Shown one piece after another: positions 46,952 to 58,542 of a DNA stretch of 64,000 nt. This stretch comes from Vitellaria paradoxa. Taxonomy: Eukaryota; Streptophyta; Magnoliopsida; Ericales; Sapotaceae. The translations under genes and the position numbers were made by a program. The first letter of the stretch is position 1. Each line of letters opens with the position of its first letter. The stretch covers positions 24,377,936 through 24,441,935 of the forward strand of contig CM034233.1 of assembly GCA_019916065.1 (NCBI GenBank). Reading direction: 5' to 3'. The notes under the pieces are model-generated. The model made no database searches, had not been told where the DNA came from, and saw only the letters and a program-made list of their open reading frames with translations.

Positions 46952-47327
46952 ATTTAATTATTTTAATTTTATCATTTCTTTAACTTCAATACTCATTTTA
47001 ATCGCAAATATTTTTAGAAGTTATCTTAATTTATAGAAATAATACCTTGTGTGAGTATTTATAGTACAAGGTCCAAATTTTTAGGTGTAATTTTTCTTTC
47101 ACCTTAGGCATTCAAATAGTTTGAAACGACCTTAGTTCATTAACCAGTTTGTCAAGTCTCCCTCTATGGGTGGTGCTAATGTACTGGGACTTATATAAAC
47201 ATAGTTCTAGTGTATGTAAGGCTTTGACCCATTTTATTCACAGATAGAGTAAGAAGTGAGAGATTTGAAAATTATATACTCCACTAATCAAATTGTCATA
47301 TTCCTAATCAAATGTATTTTTGGTAAA
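44715..47327. other. Gene-free intergenic stretch
   Basis: No gene supported. It contains a GAAGAAG-rich segment (about 45627-45680), repeated CACATTCA-type strings (about 45857-45950) and a compound (TA)n(TG)n microsatellite at 46910-46952. Confidence 0.5.
46910..46952. repeat. Compound (TA)n(TG)n microsatellite
   Basis: About eight TA units are followed directly by about twelve TG units. Confidence 0.92.
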
Positions 47328-47336
47328 TTTTTTTTA

Positions 47337-48679
47337 GGGTAAAGTATAAAAATCATGTCTACAGTTTACTCTCAATGTTACTATAATCCCACACGTTTCA
47401 ATTGTAACGGTTAAATCATTACACTTTCGGTCAAATAGTAATTCAGTTTTTTCGTCAGTTGACCACCACACACAACCGTTAGACTGAGGGTAAAAAAGTA
47501 ATTCTTCTACAGTTTCTATAGATTACCCTTAATGTTACTTTAGTCTCTCACATTTCAATTGTAATAGTCAAATCCCTACACTTTCAGTATATATTTGAAA
47601 TATATTTTTATTAATTATTTTTAATAAATAATATAATTTGAAATATATTTTATTAAATCATTTAACATATTATAATTTTAAATATATTTTATTAAATTAT
47701 TTTTAGTAAATAATATAATTATATTATATTTAATATATTTTCTTTTTATTGAATTAAATTATTTTTAATAAATAATATAATTAAATGAATACCACAGTTA
47801 AATTAATACTTAATTTAGTTTAAGTAATATGAAATATATTTTATCAAGTTCAAATAATTTTTTACAAAATAATAAAATAAAATATTTTATTAAAAATTAA
47901 TTTTTGTATATAAAATTACATTTCTAAACGTAGTTTCAATTTTTATTTTAGAAAAAATGATAACAGAAAAGAAAACCAAAAAATCAAGAGCTAAACAAAA
48001 TAGAAAAATAGCAATGTTACCAAAGGGTTCTAGAATAACTCTTTTTTGAATTTTATATCTCTGCAGCTTTCTCTCTCTATATATAATTATGTATATATAT
48101 ATTTAACTCAAGAGGACACATTTATTTGTTTAACCCTTTCGATTCTATTCTGTTAATTGTAACAACTATTAATGAAATCATTGAATCATCATTTAATAAA
48201 ATATTTAATTTTATTATTTTTAGAAAGTTAATTGAATTTAATAAAATGGATTTCATATTAATTAAACTAAATTAAATATTATTTGATTATATTATTAATT
48301 TAATCATATTATTTATTAAAAATAATTTTATTCAATAAAAATATATTAAATATAATTTAATTATATTATTTTTTAAAATATATTTTAGATTATTTTATTT
48401 ATTAAAAATAATTTAATAAGATATATTTCAAATATATACAAAAAGTATAAAAAATTGACTGTTATAATTAAAACATGAGAGACTAAAATGACACTGTGGG
48501 TAAACTGTAGAAAAATCACTTTTTTACCTTCAGTCGAATTGTTGTGTGTAACGGCTAACTAACCAAAAGACTAAATTATTGCTTGATTCAAAGTGTAGAG
48601 ATTTGACTGTTATAATTAAAATGTGTGAGACTAAAATGACACCGATGGTAAACTGGAGGGGTAATTTTTGTATTTTACC
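47337..48679. mobile_element. Mutator-like (MULE) element 2
   Basis: Element of 1343 bp with imperfect inverted repeats of about 250 bp. The left begins GGGTAAAGTATAAAAATCA; the right on the minus strand begins GGTAAAATACAAAAATTACC. A 9-bp duplication TTTTTTTTA flanks it (47328-47336 and 48680-48688), the MULE size, though low-complexity. The end family is that of element 1. The AT-rich core (about 47880-48030) resembles the 3' part of the PIF-like element at 57567-58539. Confidence 0.8.
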
Positions 48680-49469
48680 TTTTTTTTACTTAAATTTTTG
48701 TTAAAAATAACTTTGTCAATTATTCATAGGACTTATGGCTCAGAAGCGTGTTTTACATTTTTGTTTTTTGGGAGAAAATATTATCAATTCTGGAGACGAT
48801 ATAAATTAAGATATTATAGACGCATCACCAGTTATGGGGGGCCAGTTGACACATTTATTCCTTTTTCTTACTTTAGTTACAAATTATTATATTTTATCTC
48901 TTGAATCTATTAACTGTAATTGTAAAGCGTAGACTTTCTTCTAACTGAGTTTGTTATGAATTTGAAATTTTTGTTTGTGGCTAGAAATCTCGATATTTCT
49001 TTGGTGCCACAGTATTTCCAATCACAGTTAAAATATTATTTGGCCTAGCAGTGTAGCTGAGTTGTTGTTACTTTCTTCCCCTATAATAGGCTACGCTTAA
49101 AAAAAAAAAAGAAAAAAAATGTTGCAATTGTAAAGCAAGTTGGACTTTAGCAAGTTGTTGGGGTGGGTTCCTCCAAGTACGGATTCATTTGAGAAGTTAG
49201 ACAAAGTCAATTCTATTTCTTTTGAATTTATGGCTACTGTTGTGAACTTTAGGGCTTATCCAATTTTGTTTTGATTTGCTTGCATGTGTAAATTTGCAAT
49301 TTACTTGCTTTTTCACATAATTATATTAATTCCGTACTTAATTATTTATAATTAATGTCATTAAGGGTTGCAGTTTGTTGTATAGGGTGAGCTTGCATCA
49401 TTGGATGCAAGACAATCTGTTTAAACTTGTGTATTTTTTCTTTTGATGTATCATTGGATGTAGGTGTTC

Positions 49470-49685
49470 TATGCACTAAAAAAAAAAAAAAATTGTAGCT
49501 ATTAGACAAGTTTGAATGTGTTGTGATTGAGCAGGTTTTTTTTTTTTTTTTTTCCAATTACAAGGATGAATGTTAGTTTGGGTTGTTGATTTTAATATAT
49601 AAAGTAAGAGGCGTAAGAATGCAGGTATTCTAATGCAGTAAAAAAAAGTTGCAGTCATTAAAGATTTGAATGTGTTCTAATTGAG

Positions 49686-49721
<36 letters not shown>

Positions 49722-49940
49722 CAGGGATGAATGTAAAGTAGTCTAATATGAAGTGAGTTATTAGCTGTTATATAAAGTGCATGGAATAAATGGGCAGCTT
49801 TTACTTATTGTTACAGGTGTTTTGTTTATTACAGGGATGAATGTAAAGTAATCTAATATGAAGTGAGTTGTTAGCTTTTATATAAAGTGTATGGAATAAA
49901 TGGGCAGCTTTTATTTATTGTTACAGCTGTTTTGTTTATT
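49470..49940 (+). repeat. Local tandem array, including a 110-bp duplication
   Basis: Perfectly phased 110-bp units are at 49721-49830 and 49831-49940, both starting ACAGGGATGAATGTAAAGTA and differing at a few positions. Upstream, older units share TTTGAATGTGTT, ATTGAGCA, then a T-run or TA microsatellite (49690-49719), then TTACA(A/G)GGATGAATGT. Confidence 0.85.
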
Positions 49941-50444
49941 TGACTTTGTAACAAAACTTTGCTTTAATACTAATTTGAAAAGGATAGTGGAAACTCGTTT
50001 GTTGGTTAAATGACTCTCACTTAATTTGCTAGCATACTTCTTTCTGCAAAAGATGAGTTTAATCTGATAAGTTGCTAAATTCATATGTCGAGCAAACGAG
50101 TTTTGGTCAGAAATTTCTCAATATCATTTCTTCGGAAGACGAGTTTCTTTCAATACAATTGTTTTTTCAGCAAACGATTATGCATGCATTTTGGCAAATA
50201 AGTTTCTAAACTTTTTAGTCCTATTTGCATTGTATTTAATTTGTTTAGCTAGGTCATTCTCTTAAGATCCATTTATTATGTTATCACAACATCCAAGTGC
50301 GACTTCACGGGATTAAAATAGTATAATTTAACTAAACTTTTGGAAATAGAAAAAAAAAAACAATTTAATGTACCAAATTGGGGGCTCCCTCTGATCTAAG
50401 CAGTATTTCAGGGTTTGATCTTTATCATTTTATTTATTGTAATG

Positions 50445-50477
<33 letters not shown>
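50445..50477. repeat. (ATT)n microsatellite
   Basis: About ten ATT units. Confidence 0.9.
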
Positions 50478-50615
50478 TATGTGGCTATGTTATTATTAGA
50501 AATATTTTGATATCATCCTAAACCAAGGTTAAATTCAAATCAACAGTAAATCAGAGTGTCTAAATTCATTCCTAATTTTAATAAAAAAAATTAGATAACA
50601 CCATAAATAACTAAA

Positions 50616-52435
50616 TGTCACATTCCGGAGACAAAATTCAAAGACCTACATGGCCACAATATAAATCATAATAATAATACAAATCTCATAACATAATAAT
50701 TAAGTTTGGGACTCACACTCTAGATCGCACAAATAAAGATAAAATTATGTAATTACAATAATTAATGAAGTTTAGGTTAACCTTAAGTCTAACTTGACTT
50801 CGGATGATTGCTCCCAACGCTCAAGGTGTCACCTATAATATAAAAAGGGTAAGTACCATTGCCCAGTAGATAGGATTATATAGGTGTATGTAAGTGTATA
50901 GAACTCAAATACATAAAAAAATTCACAACAATCTTAACAAAAAATAAAATATACTCAATGCAAGTGTGATGCAATGACCAATGCATTCTTTAATATCCAT
51001 CTATCTTTAATCTTATCTCAGGAATGGTGACACTTAGCAAAGAAAGCGGGGTCACCAACCACACTATTTCATACTCACGACAAACACATATCTTAACTAT
51101 CATTAGTGAAGAAATGTGTTACACCCCTAGTCAGATATCTGCTCTATTCAAGTAGAGCTTGGCTACAATCCGAAGAAATTTCATCATAATAATCCAAAAT
51201 TAATGTCTCAACACCAATGACTAATCTTTAGCCATATATAACGATAGGGAATCATTTTGTATTTTAGAAAATCTCCTTTCATGATTTTTTTTTTCATAAA
51301 ATCATGAATACTATCCATATATATCATCGTAACTTAGCACATTAACATGAACGGCATGACACTCTTAGCCAAATATTAATCTACAATATAAACAGATGGT
51401 ACAACCTTCATCCTATACACATGATATGCTCAATCACATCACGTTTCATTAATATAGATTCTCATCAGCATAGTAAAGTCATGATATACTCAAAACATTA
51501 ATTAAACACCATATAATTTGCATAATGTATGACTCAACACATTTATTACATCAGAAAATAAAGTTCTATCTTAAAAGGAATCAAAAACTAAGCAAAACTA
51601 GCCAAAATAGCCTAGGTCGTAGGCTACTTGCGACTAGCTTAAATGTTCGAGTTAGGTCAATAGGGCTCATACCCTACTCAAACATTCGAGCTTCAGCCAT
51701 GAACATCTATCTATACTACAACTGATTAATCTACCTATTCTCAGCCTAAATTTGACCTCTTCGGATCTCAAACTCAGCAATTCAAACATAAAGGACCATA
51801 ACCAAAGATTAAACTACAAATTGAACCAATTTTAAATAATATATTCAACAGATTTTTCAACATATATGCTTATATTTATACATCCATGTATACTTATATA
51901 CACCACCACATTAGTTCCTTAATTTTAAGCCAAATCAAGAATATGACATATTAAAATTATGCTAATGATTAATTAAATGCATAAATTCACCCCCACCTAC
52001 CTCGAATCTAAAAAAAAAGGGGAAGAAAATGAGAAAAATTCACTAAAGTTCCTCAGCCTTCAATAGCTCATATCTCTCACCTCAAGGCAACCCAATGTCA
52101 ACAAGCATTACTATGACGATTATCACGTTGAAATTATCAAGATCCCTCTAGTTCTCTTCTTTGACCATCACTTTCTCTCTCTTCTCTATTTGTTCAGTTG
52201 ACAACTGGAAAAGAGAAGAAGAAAATGAGTAAGGAAAGAAGAAATAGAAGGAAAAATGTAAAAGGAAAAGAGGGCTGAGCTTGGGGCTAGTTTTGTAACC
52301 CAAATATGACTCTAGGCCAAACTCGACCCAAAAAAATGAAATAAAACTAGGTAGCCTCAACCAAAACTCATATTCAAATATTTAAATGGCCTAAAATCTA
52401 AATAAATGGTCAAAAATAAATAGCGTGGTGTTACA
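50616..52435 (-). mobile_element. Probable Ty3/gypsy-type solo LTR, copy B
   Basis: On the minus strand it starts TGTAACACCACG and ends GGAATGTGACA. Shared blocks with copy A (41226-43358) include GGTTGGTGACCCCG, ATTGCATCACACTTG and AATCCTATCTACT, in the same order. No coding domains. No exact 5-bp target duplication was found (flanks CTAAA and TATTA). Confidence 0.65.
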
Positions 52436-53057
52436 TATTAAAAATAATTAGCAATCATTATTTAATTTTCTTAATTTCTAAAATTTATATTTTGGATGAG
52501 CTTAAATTATTTGATTATATTTTAATTTAAAAAGTATTGAAAACATATTGGTCATTAATTTAAATTGATTATTGTCCAATAATTCAATTAAAATGATTAA
52601 TTTTAGATTTTTATCTCTTAAAAAATTGTTTATGTGGCATTGAACCATAAAATTAGAAGATTGATAAAATGAACATATTAGAAGGCTCCGTTTGATTTGT
52701 AAAAAAATTACAAAAAATTTTATAAATTTTTGTTAACTTTATATTACATCAATTTTTTTCTTTCACAGTATGCATTATAAATTTTCAATTTGTCTCAATT
52801 TATCTCATTTTTTTTCATTCCAAACACACACGGAAATCATACTTTTTAAAGTAAGGTTGTAAAAGTCACATACTGATCTAAAATTTTAATAAAAATGAAA
52901 AGAACTCAATGTACAACGATTTTATACATGTACGCTTCTGAAGATGATTCATATATTTCAAGTTTCAGCCAATGCTAGCTTGGCTGCTTGCTTTTCCCTC
53001 TCCCACTGCACGTCAATGGCAGGCTCACTTACATACCGATTTCACCAAGAGTACTAA
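52436..53057 (+). promoter_or_regulatory. Upstream region of the PPR gene
   Basis: AT-rich DNA probably containing the PPR promoter; a TATA-like TTTTATACATG lies at about 52920. An ATG at 53016, in frame with the PPR reading frame, is cut off by a TAA at 53055-53057. A second ATG at 53086 is out of frame and opens only four codons. Confidence 0.45.
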
Positions 53058-55013
53058 GTTCTTCAATCAACAGTTGAGCCTTCGAATGTGCAAGGACTAG
53101 CTATAGCCCTCTCCGCTAAAGCAAACCCCCTCATAAAAATAGCGAAAATACCGCAAAACTTAGTCCGGAATTCTCCACAAAGACTACTTGAAGAGAGACT
53201 CATCGCACTTTTGCAGTCATGTAAGAACCCAAAAGGTCTCCAACAGATTCAAGCGCGAATAATCACTCATGGGTTTGCGCACAACGAATACATCACACCA
53301 AGATTTGTCTCCGCGTGCGCCGAGGTGAAGAGAATGGATCACGCACGCCGAGTATTTGACGGAATTCCCAGTCCAGATATAATGCTATGGAATGCCATGT
53401 TCAAAGGGTATGTTCGTAACGAGCTCCATGGAGAAGTTGTAGTCTTGTTCAATCAAATGAGGAGCGCGGACGTCAGGCCCAATTGTTTCACATTCCCCAT
53501 GGTTTTAAAATCATGTGCAAAAGTACCAGCTTTGCAAGAAGGGGAAAGAGTGCATAGTTTTCTATTGAAGATGGGTTTCAAGTCTAACCCATTTATTGGA
53601 ACCACTTTGGTTGACATGTATTCCAGCGGCAGTAAGATTGGCGCTGCTTATAAAGTGTTCTGCGAAATGACTGTGAGGAATGTTGTTGCGTGGACTTCGA
53701 TGATTAATGGGTATATTTCATCTCGAGATGTAATTTCTGCTCGGAGCCTTTTTGACTTGGCGCCAGAGCGTGATATTGTATTGTGGAACACCATGGTTTC
53801 TGGCTATATTGAATGCAGCAATATGGTGGCAGCTAGAAAGCTTTTTGATGAGATGCCTAACCGGGATTTAATGTCTTGGAATACTTTATTAAATGGTTAT
53901 GCCAACAATGCAGATGTCGAGGGCTGCGAGAAGTTGTTTGAGGAAATGCCTGAGAGAAATATTTTTTCTTGGAATGGAATGATTGGAGGGTATGCTCGTA
54001 GTGGCTGTTTCATTGAAGTTCTGGGCACTTTCAAAAGAATGCTTAGGGAGTCTGATGTATGTCCTAATGATGCCACACTCGTGACTGTCTTGTCAGCTGG
54101 TGCAAGATTGGGAGATCTTGACTTGGGTAAGTGGGTGCACATCTATGCAGAAAGCAGTGGGTACAAAGAAAACATATTTGTCCAGAATTCTTTAATTGAC
54201 ATGTATGCAAAATGTGGGAGCATAGATAATGCCATTGATGTCTTTAACAGAATGGATATAAAAGATTTAATATCTTGGAACACCATAATAAATGGCTTAG
54301 CAGTGCATGGACGTGGTGCTGAAGCTTTAAGCTTGTTTTCTCAAATGAAGAGCACTGCAGAAAAACCAGATGGTATCACTTTCATAGGTGTTTTATGTGC
54401 TTGTTCTCATATGGGTTTGGTGAAGGATGGATTGTCCTATTTTCGTTCAATGGTTGATGAATTCTCACTCATACCCCAGATTGAACATTATGGTTGTATG
54501 GTTGATCTCTTGGCTCGAGCTGGTCTTTTAGACCAGGCTGTGGATTTTGTGAGAAAAATGCCCATCAAAGCAGATGGTGTTATTTGGACTGCCTTACTTG
54601 GGGCTTGTAAGAGTTACAAAAACATCAAATTAGCTGAACTGGCTCTTCAGCAGCTCATTGAGCTTGAACCAGAAAACCCTGCAAACTATGTCATGCTTTC
54701 TAATATCTATGGGGATGCCCAGAGATGGGAAGATGTGGCACGATTAAAAGTTGCAATGAGGGATACTGGACATAAAAAATTGCCAGGTTGTAGCTTGATT
54801 GAGGTTGATGATGGTGTGGCTGAGTTCTATTCCTTGGATGAAAGGCATCCCAAATCAGAGGCAATATATGCAGCTTTGAGAGGATTGACAAAGCTGTTAA
54901 GGTTATCTGGGTATGTTCCAGACCTCGTTGAGCTTGGGTGTGGAGCTCAAATAAAGAAAGAGGTTAATCATAGATGGAAAAATACAACATTAACTAGTGC
55001 TAGTCCTAGTTAA
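53058..55013 (+). CDS. Pentatricopeptide repeat protein, PLS class with E/E+ domain, no DYW
   Basis: A single-exon frame is open from 53058 to a TAA at 55011-55013. It has a tract of PPR motifs (for example DIVLWNTMVSGYIECSNM, DLMSWNTLLNGYANNADV, NIFSWNGMIGGYARSGCF, DLISWNTIINGLAVHGRG) in the P-L-S spacing. The E domain begins near codon 496 counted from 53088 (GVIWTALLGACKSYKNIKL), followed by E+ (PGCSLIEVDDGVAEF, to GYVPDL). There is no DYW deaminase. Such proteins act in plastids or mitochondria, mostly as RNA-editing specificity factors. No in-frame ATG precedes the one at 53334, which would drop about 82 codons including the presumed targeting region and give 559 aa. Family and frame are certain; the start is not. 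Confidence 0.85.
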   Translation, partial: VLQSTVEPSNVQGLAIALSAKANPLIKIAKIPQNLVRNSPQRLLEERLIALLQSCKNPKGLQQIQARIITHGFAHNEYITPRFVSACAEVKRMDHARRVFDGIPSPDIMLWNAMFKGYVRNELHGEVVVLFNQMRSADVRPNCFTFPMVLKSCAKVPALQEGERVHSFLLKMGFKSNPFIGTTLVDMYSSGSKIGAAYKVFCEMTVRNVVAWTSMINGYISSRDVISARSLFDLAPERDIVLWNTMVSGYIECSNMVAARKLFDEMPNRDLMSWNTLLNGYANNADVEGCEKLFEEMPERNIFSWNGMIGGYARSGCFIEVLGTFKRMLRESDVCPNDATLVTVLSAGARLGDLDLGKWVHIYAESSGYKENIFVQNSLIDMYAKCGSIDNAIDVFNRMDIKDLISWNTIINGLAVHGRGAEALSLFSQMKSTAEKPDGITFIGVLCACSHMGLVKDGLSYFRSMVDEFSLIPQIEHYGCMVDLLARAGLLDQAVDFVRKMPIKADGVIWTALLGACKSYKNIKLAELALQQLIELEPENPANYVMLSNIYGDAQRWEDVARLKVAMRDTGHKKLPGCSLIEVDDGVAEFYSLDERHPKSEAIYAALRGLTKLLRLSGYVPDLVELGCGAQIKKEVNHRWKNTTLTSASPS

Positions 55014-57563
55014 TCAAGGGCATGGGGAGGGAATGACTGAGGACAGATATAGGCTCTGCCATTATTTGCACAAATTGTTGCTATCAAACTCGATCCATGT
55101 TCTCTGAGTTGACGCGCCAAACTTTTACCATTGCACCAAGTAATGTCCCTTTGCAACTTATTCAGTGAACATTAGTAATTTATAAGATTCCCCATACAAA
55201 TTCCTGCAGTTACTTCTCTCAACGTGGTCTTGTCTACCTGCAATAAGAGTTTATGTGATCAATATTAAATTCTTCTTCTCAGCTAACATGGTTCACTATC
55301 AACATCTGTATCTTGATAAGGTCATTGCCTTTCTGACTTTTGATCCGGTACAAAGCTCTCTGTTATGTCAAAAAGCCACTTCTGCAGAAGAATTTGGTAC
55401 AAAGCTCTCTGTTATGTCAAAGAGCCACTTCTGCAGAAGAATTTCTTTGCATAGCCACAGTGATTGGTCTGCTCCTGTCCTTTGAATCCGTTTGAATCCT
55501 ATTATATTGTGGAAATTTGCACAAGTTTGCCCCTTGATGCACGTGGAGACTCCATAATTATATTCTTTCTGGGGGCTTGGATTCGGCAGACTCCTCTTTG
55601 GTTGACAGCATATGAGCCGGCTGAACTGAAGGTGCTGGTTTCTGATATAAACATTAACAGGATTTCTTGATTGAGTCCTGCTAAGAGAATTACTGTGTCC
55701 CCTTGTTGCTTCAAATATAGCACTACAGTTATTTGGATAGTTTAGAACTAATGTTTTAGAAGTCAACAGCTTTGGATATGATGTAAATGCTCCATGAGTT
55801 ACTGTTATTGGCTATTGCGTGTCAATTTATAGTCTTTTGTTCTAAGATAATGCATCGCATTTTTCTTTGAAATTCTTATAATGGAACTGCCTTTTGTAAC
55901 TGGTTTTTAATCCTTCTCAAATGGAAGATGTGGAGCCTGTACAAGTTTGTTTAGACCATACCTGTCAACTTGATTTGGTGCGAGTATGCAGATGATTCTA
56001 TTGGCAAAGAAAACAATGACCATGCTTGATGCTTGAAATTTAGTTGTCTAACCCTCTTAGATGCTGCAGTTTCAGAGTGGATCTTCTATGATCATGCAGA
56101 ACATTTTGTTTGATGAGTACCTTTCTTTTTTTTTTGTAACCGTTTTTTTTAATATATATATTCCGGTTGCAGGCATTTCAGTTCCCTTTCTTCAGGAGTT
56201 GTTTCATAGCAGGTGCAATCTGGTAATGCAAAATGCAAAACATGTCAATAGTATGATCTAAAATATTTCTCTGCCTGTTTTCCTGCAGCAGGGTGCAGAT
56301 ATAACCAGAACTAATAAGGCCATTTCATTATTCTCAAATCACTCTTGTATCAAGGCCATTGCCAATATTCTGAGGGTTAGACCTTCCAATGCATTGAAAA
56401 TAAATTTACATTCTTGTTTCTTGGTGCTTCCCTGCCTTGGGATAGAATGGGCTTAAACTCTGCTGACTTCAAAAAATGTGTCATCTCATCTCATGCAACG
56501 CAAATCTGCGGCATCTGTCAGGCCCCAAGAAATATCTATGCGTGTTTTAATCTGAAAGGTCTTCAAAATCCGAGTGCATTGATACAAGGATGGACAATGG
56601 GCAGATTTGATCTAGTCTTTGCATCCAAGCTTAGTTCTATGTAGATTCTCAAATATTAAATTTGCCCAGTTTAGTTTATTTATTTTATAAATTTATTTTT
56701 ACCATATATCTTCACAAAATTTTTGCACAGTTTACACAAATAAAAATAACTAATCAAAATTATAATACCCAAAGCCCTAACTTAATAAATAGTGAAATAT
56801 CTATATGATTGGGTATGTGTGCATTGTGCTAAACAAGCTGTAGGGCAATTTCAGGGATTTCCTGGTGAGAGACCTTTTGTAACGGGGCCAAAAGACTTAA
56901 AAATAAGATCAATTAAGCCCATCCAAGAGAAGGCCATTGGGCCAGAAATATGCCTAGAAAAATTTATCAAAATAATATGAATAATTGTGTATACATTATT
57001 CTAGAATGAAAGATCGTTACATTATTAACTTATTTACATAAGGGTACTTCTACTCGATGGGAAAAAAAAATAAAAATCTACTGGAAAATTTTGCCATACT
57101 GTGGCATATTTGTCAGTATGTTATTTTAAAAATATAAACTTATTTACTTTTTACATTTGTACCATTACCACATCATTCTAGTATAAGTTTATGGTAGAAT
57201 TCTTTGACAATATGTAAAATATTTTGTTAAAAAGCAAAATTGTCACAACCACATAATTATAGCATGGTTTTTAATCTAATTTTCTAATAAATTAACATTT
57301 TTCTTATTTATTTGATAAATATAAATATAACACTCATCTCTTTCTGAAAGAGAGAGAGAAAGAGAGAGAGAGATGTGCATGTCGTTGGATGCACAAACTT
57401 GTCTAGTATACCCATTATGTTTGCTAATTTGTTGCATTACTAATTTTACATTTAATTATCTAAGCTTTTCCCTGTGAAGAAAACTTGTAACACTTCATCA
57501 TGTCCAATATGACGGTTTTAAAATGATGAACCTGATTGCAACGTCAAGAAGTTTAGTACAAGC
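55014..57563. other. PPR 3' flank and intergenic DNA
   Basis: The first part should be the PPR 3' UTR. Short frames further on (for example 56414-56644) have no recognisable domain. The stretch includes a 49-bp tandem duplication and a GA-rich microsatellite near 57349-57372. Confidence 0.45.
55347..55444. repeat. 49-bp tandem duplication
   Basis: The unit GGTACAAAGCTCTCTGTTAT continuing to AGAAGAATTT occurs at 55347-55395 and 55396-55444 with one difference (AAAAAG/AAAGAG). Confidence 0.92.
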
Positions 57564-57566
57564 TAA

Positions 57567-58539
57567 GACCCCATTTAGTAACATTTTTATTTTTTATTTT
57601 TCTGTTTATATTTTTAAAATTTTGTAAATTGAAAACAGAAATATATTTGTTAAATTTGTTTACATTTTTTTGTTTCAAAAAAAATAAAAACATAAACAGA
57701 AAAATGTAAATAGAAAAAATGTGTTTTCACTATTTTTTTATGTTACAAATATTTTTTCAATTTTAATACTTTATCTATTTTTGTTACATCATATTAAAAT
57801 AAATTATTTTATTTCAATATTTTATTAAACTAAAATTATTTTTAATAAATAATATAATTAAATTAAATTAATTAAATTAATATGTAATATCTAATATTAA
57901 TTTATTTCTAATAAATAATTAAATTAAATTAGTTAATTTAATTAATTAGAAATATGTATTATTAAATTATTTTTAATAAAAATATTATAATTAAATTATT
58001 TAATTTAATAATTAATTTAAAATACTTAATTTAAATAATATTAAATATATTTTATTAAATTTTTTAGTAGATATCATAATTAAATTAAATTAATTTAATT
58101 TAATTAATTTATTTAATATGAATTATATTTTATTAAATTATTTTTAATAAATATAATAATTTAATTATTTAAATTATTTTGTAATATATTTTATTCAATT
58201 ATTTTTATTAAATAATATAATTATATTATAATTAATATATTTCATATTTATTGAATTAAATGATATAATATTTATATTTTATTCAATTGTTTTTAATAAG
58301 TAATATAATTAACATCAATTAATATAAAATATATTTATTAAATTCAATTAATTTTTTAAAAAACTATTAAAATTTAATATTTTATGAAAATAAAAATTAG
58401 TAATTGTAAAAAAAATTATATTTCCAAATGTAGTTTTAATTTTCATTTCAGAAAACAAAAACTACAATAGAAAATAAAAAATAAAAAATATAAACATATA
58501 AACGTAAACTGAAAAACGACAGTGTTACCAAACAGTCCC
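57567..58539. mobile_element. PIF/Harbinger-type non-autonomous element (973 bp)
   Basis: Ends GACCCCATTTAGTAACA and TGTTACCAAACAGTCCC are inverted and imperfect, flanked by TAA (57564-57566 and 58540-58542). Both ends continue into inverted TTTTTATTTT tracts. The AT-rich interior repeats ATTTTTAATAAATAATATAA many times and encodes nothing. Confidence 0.72.
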
Positions 58540-58542
58540 TAA

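Larger units (their letters stand above)
48689..50615. other. Gene-free intergenic stretch with tandem repeats
   Basis: No gene supported. Besides the tandem array and microsatellites listed separately, it is AT-rich with several mononucleotide runs. Confidence 0.5.

Noticed and set aside
52684..52835. Possible MITE in the PPR upstream region (GGCTCCGTTTGATTTG to CCAAACACACACGG)
   Set aside because: The ends share only a short GTTTG core and no clear target duplication was found.
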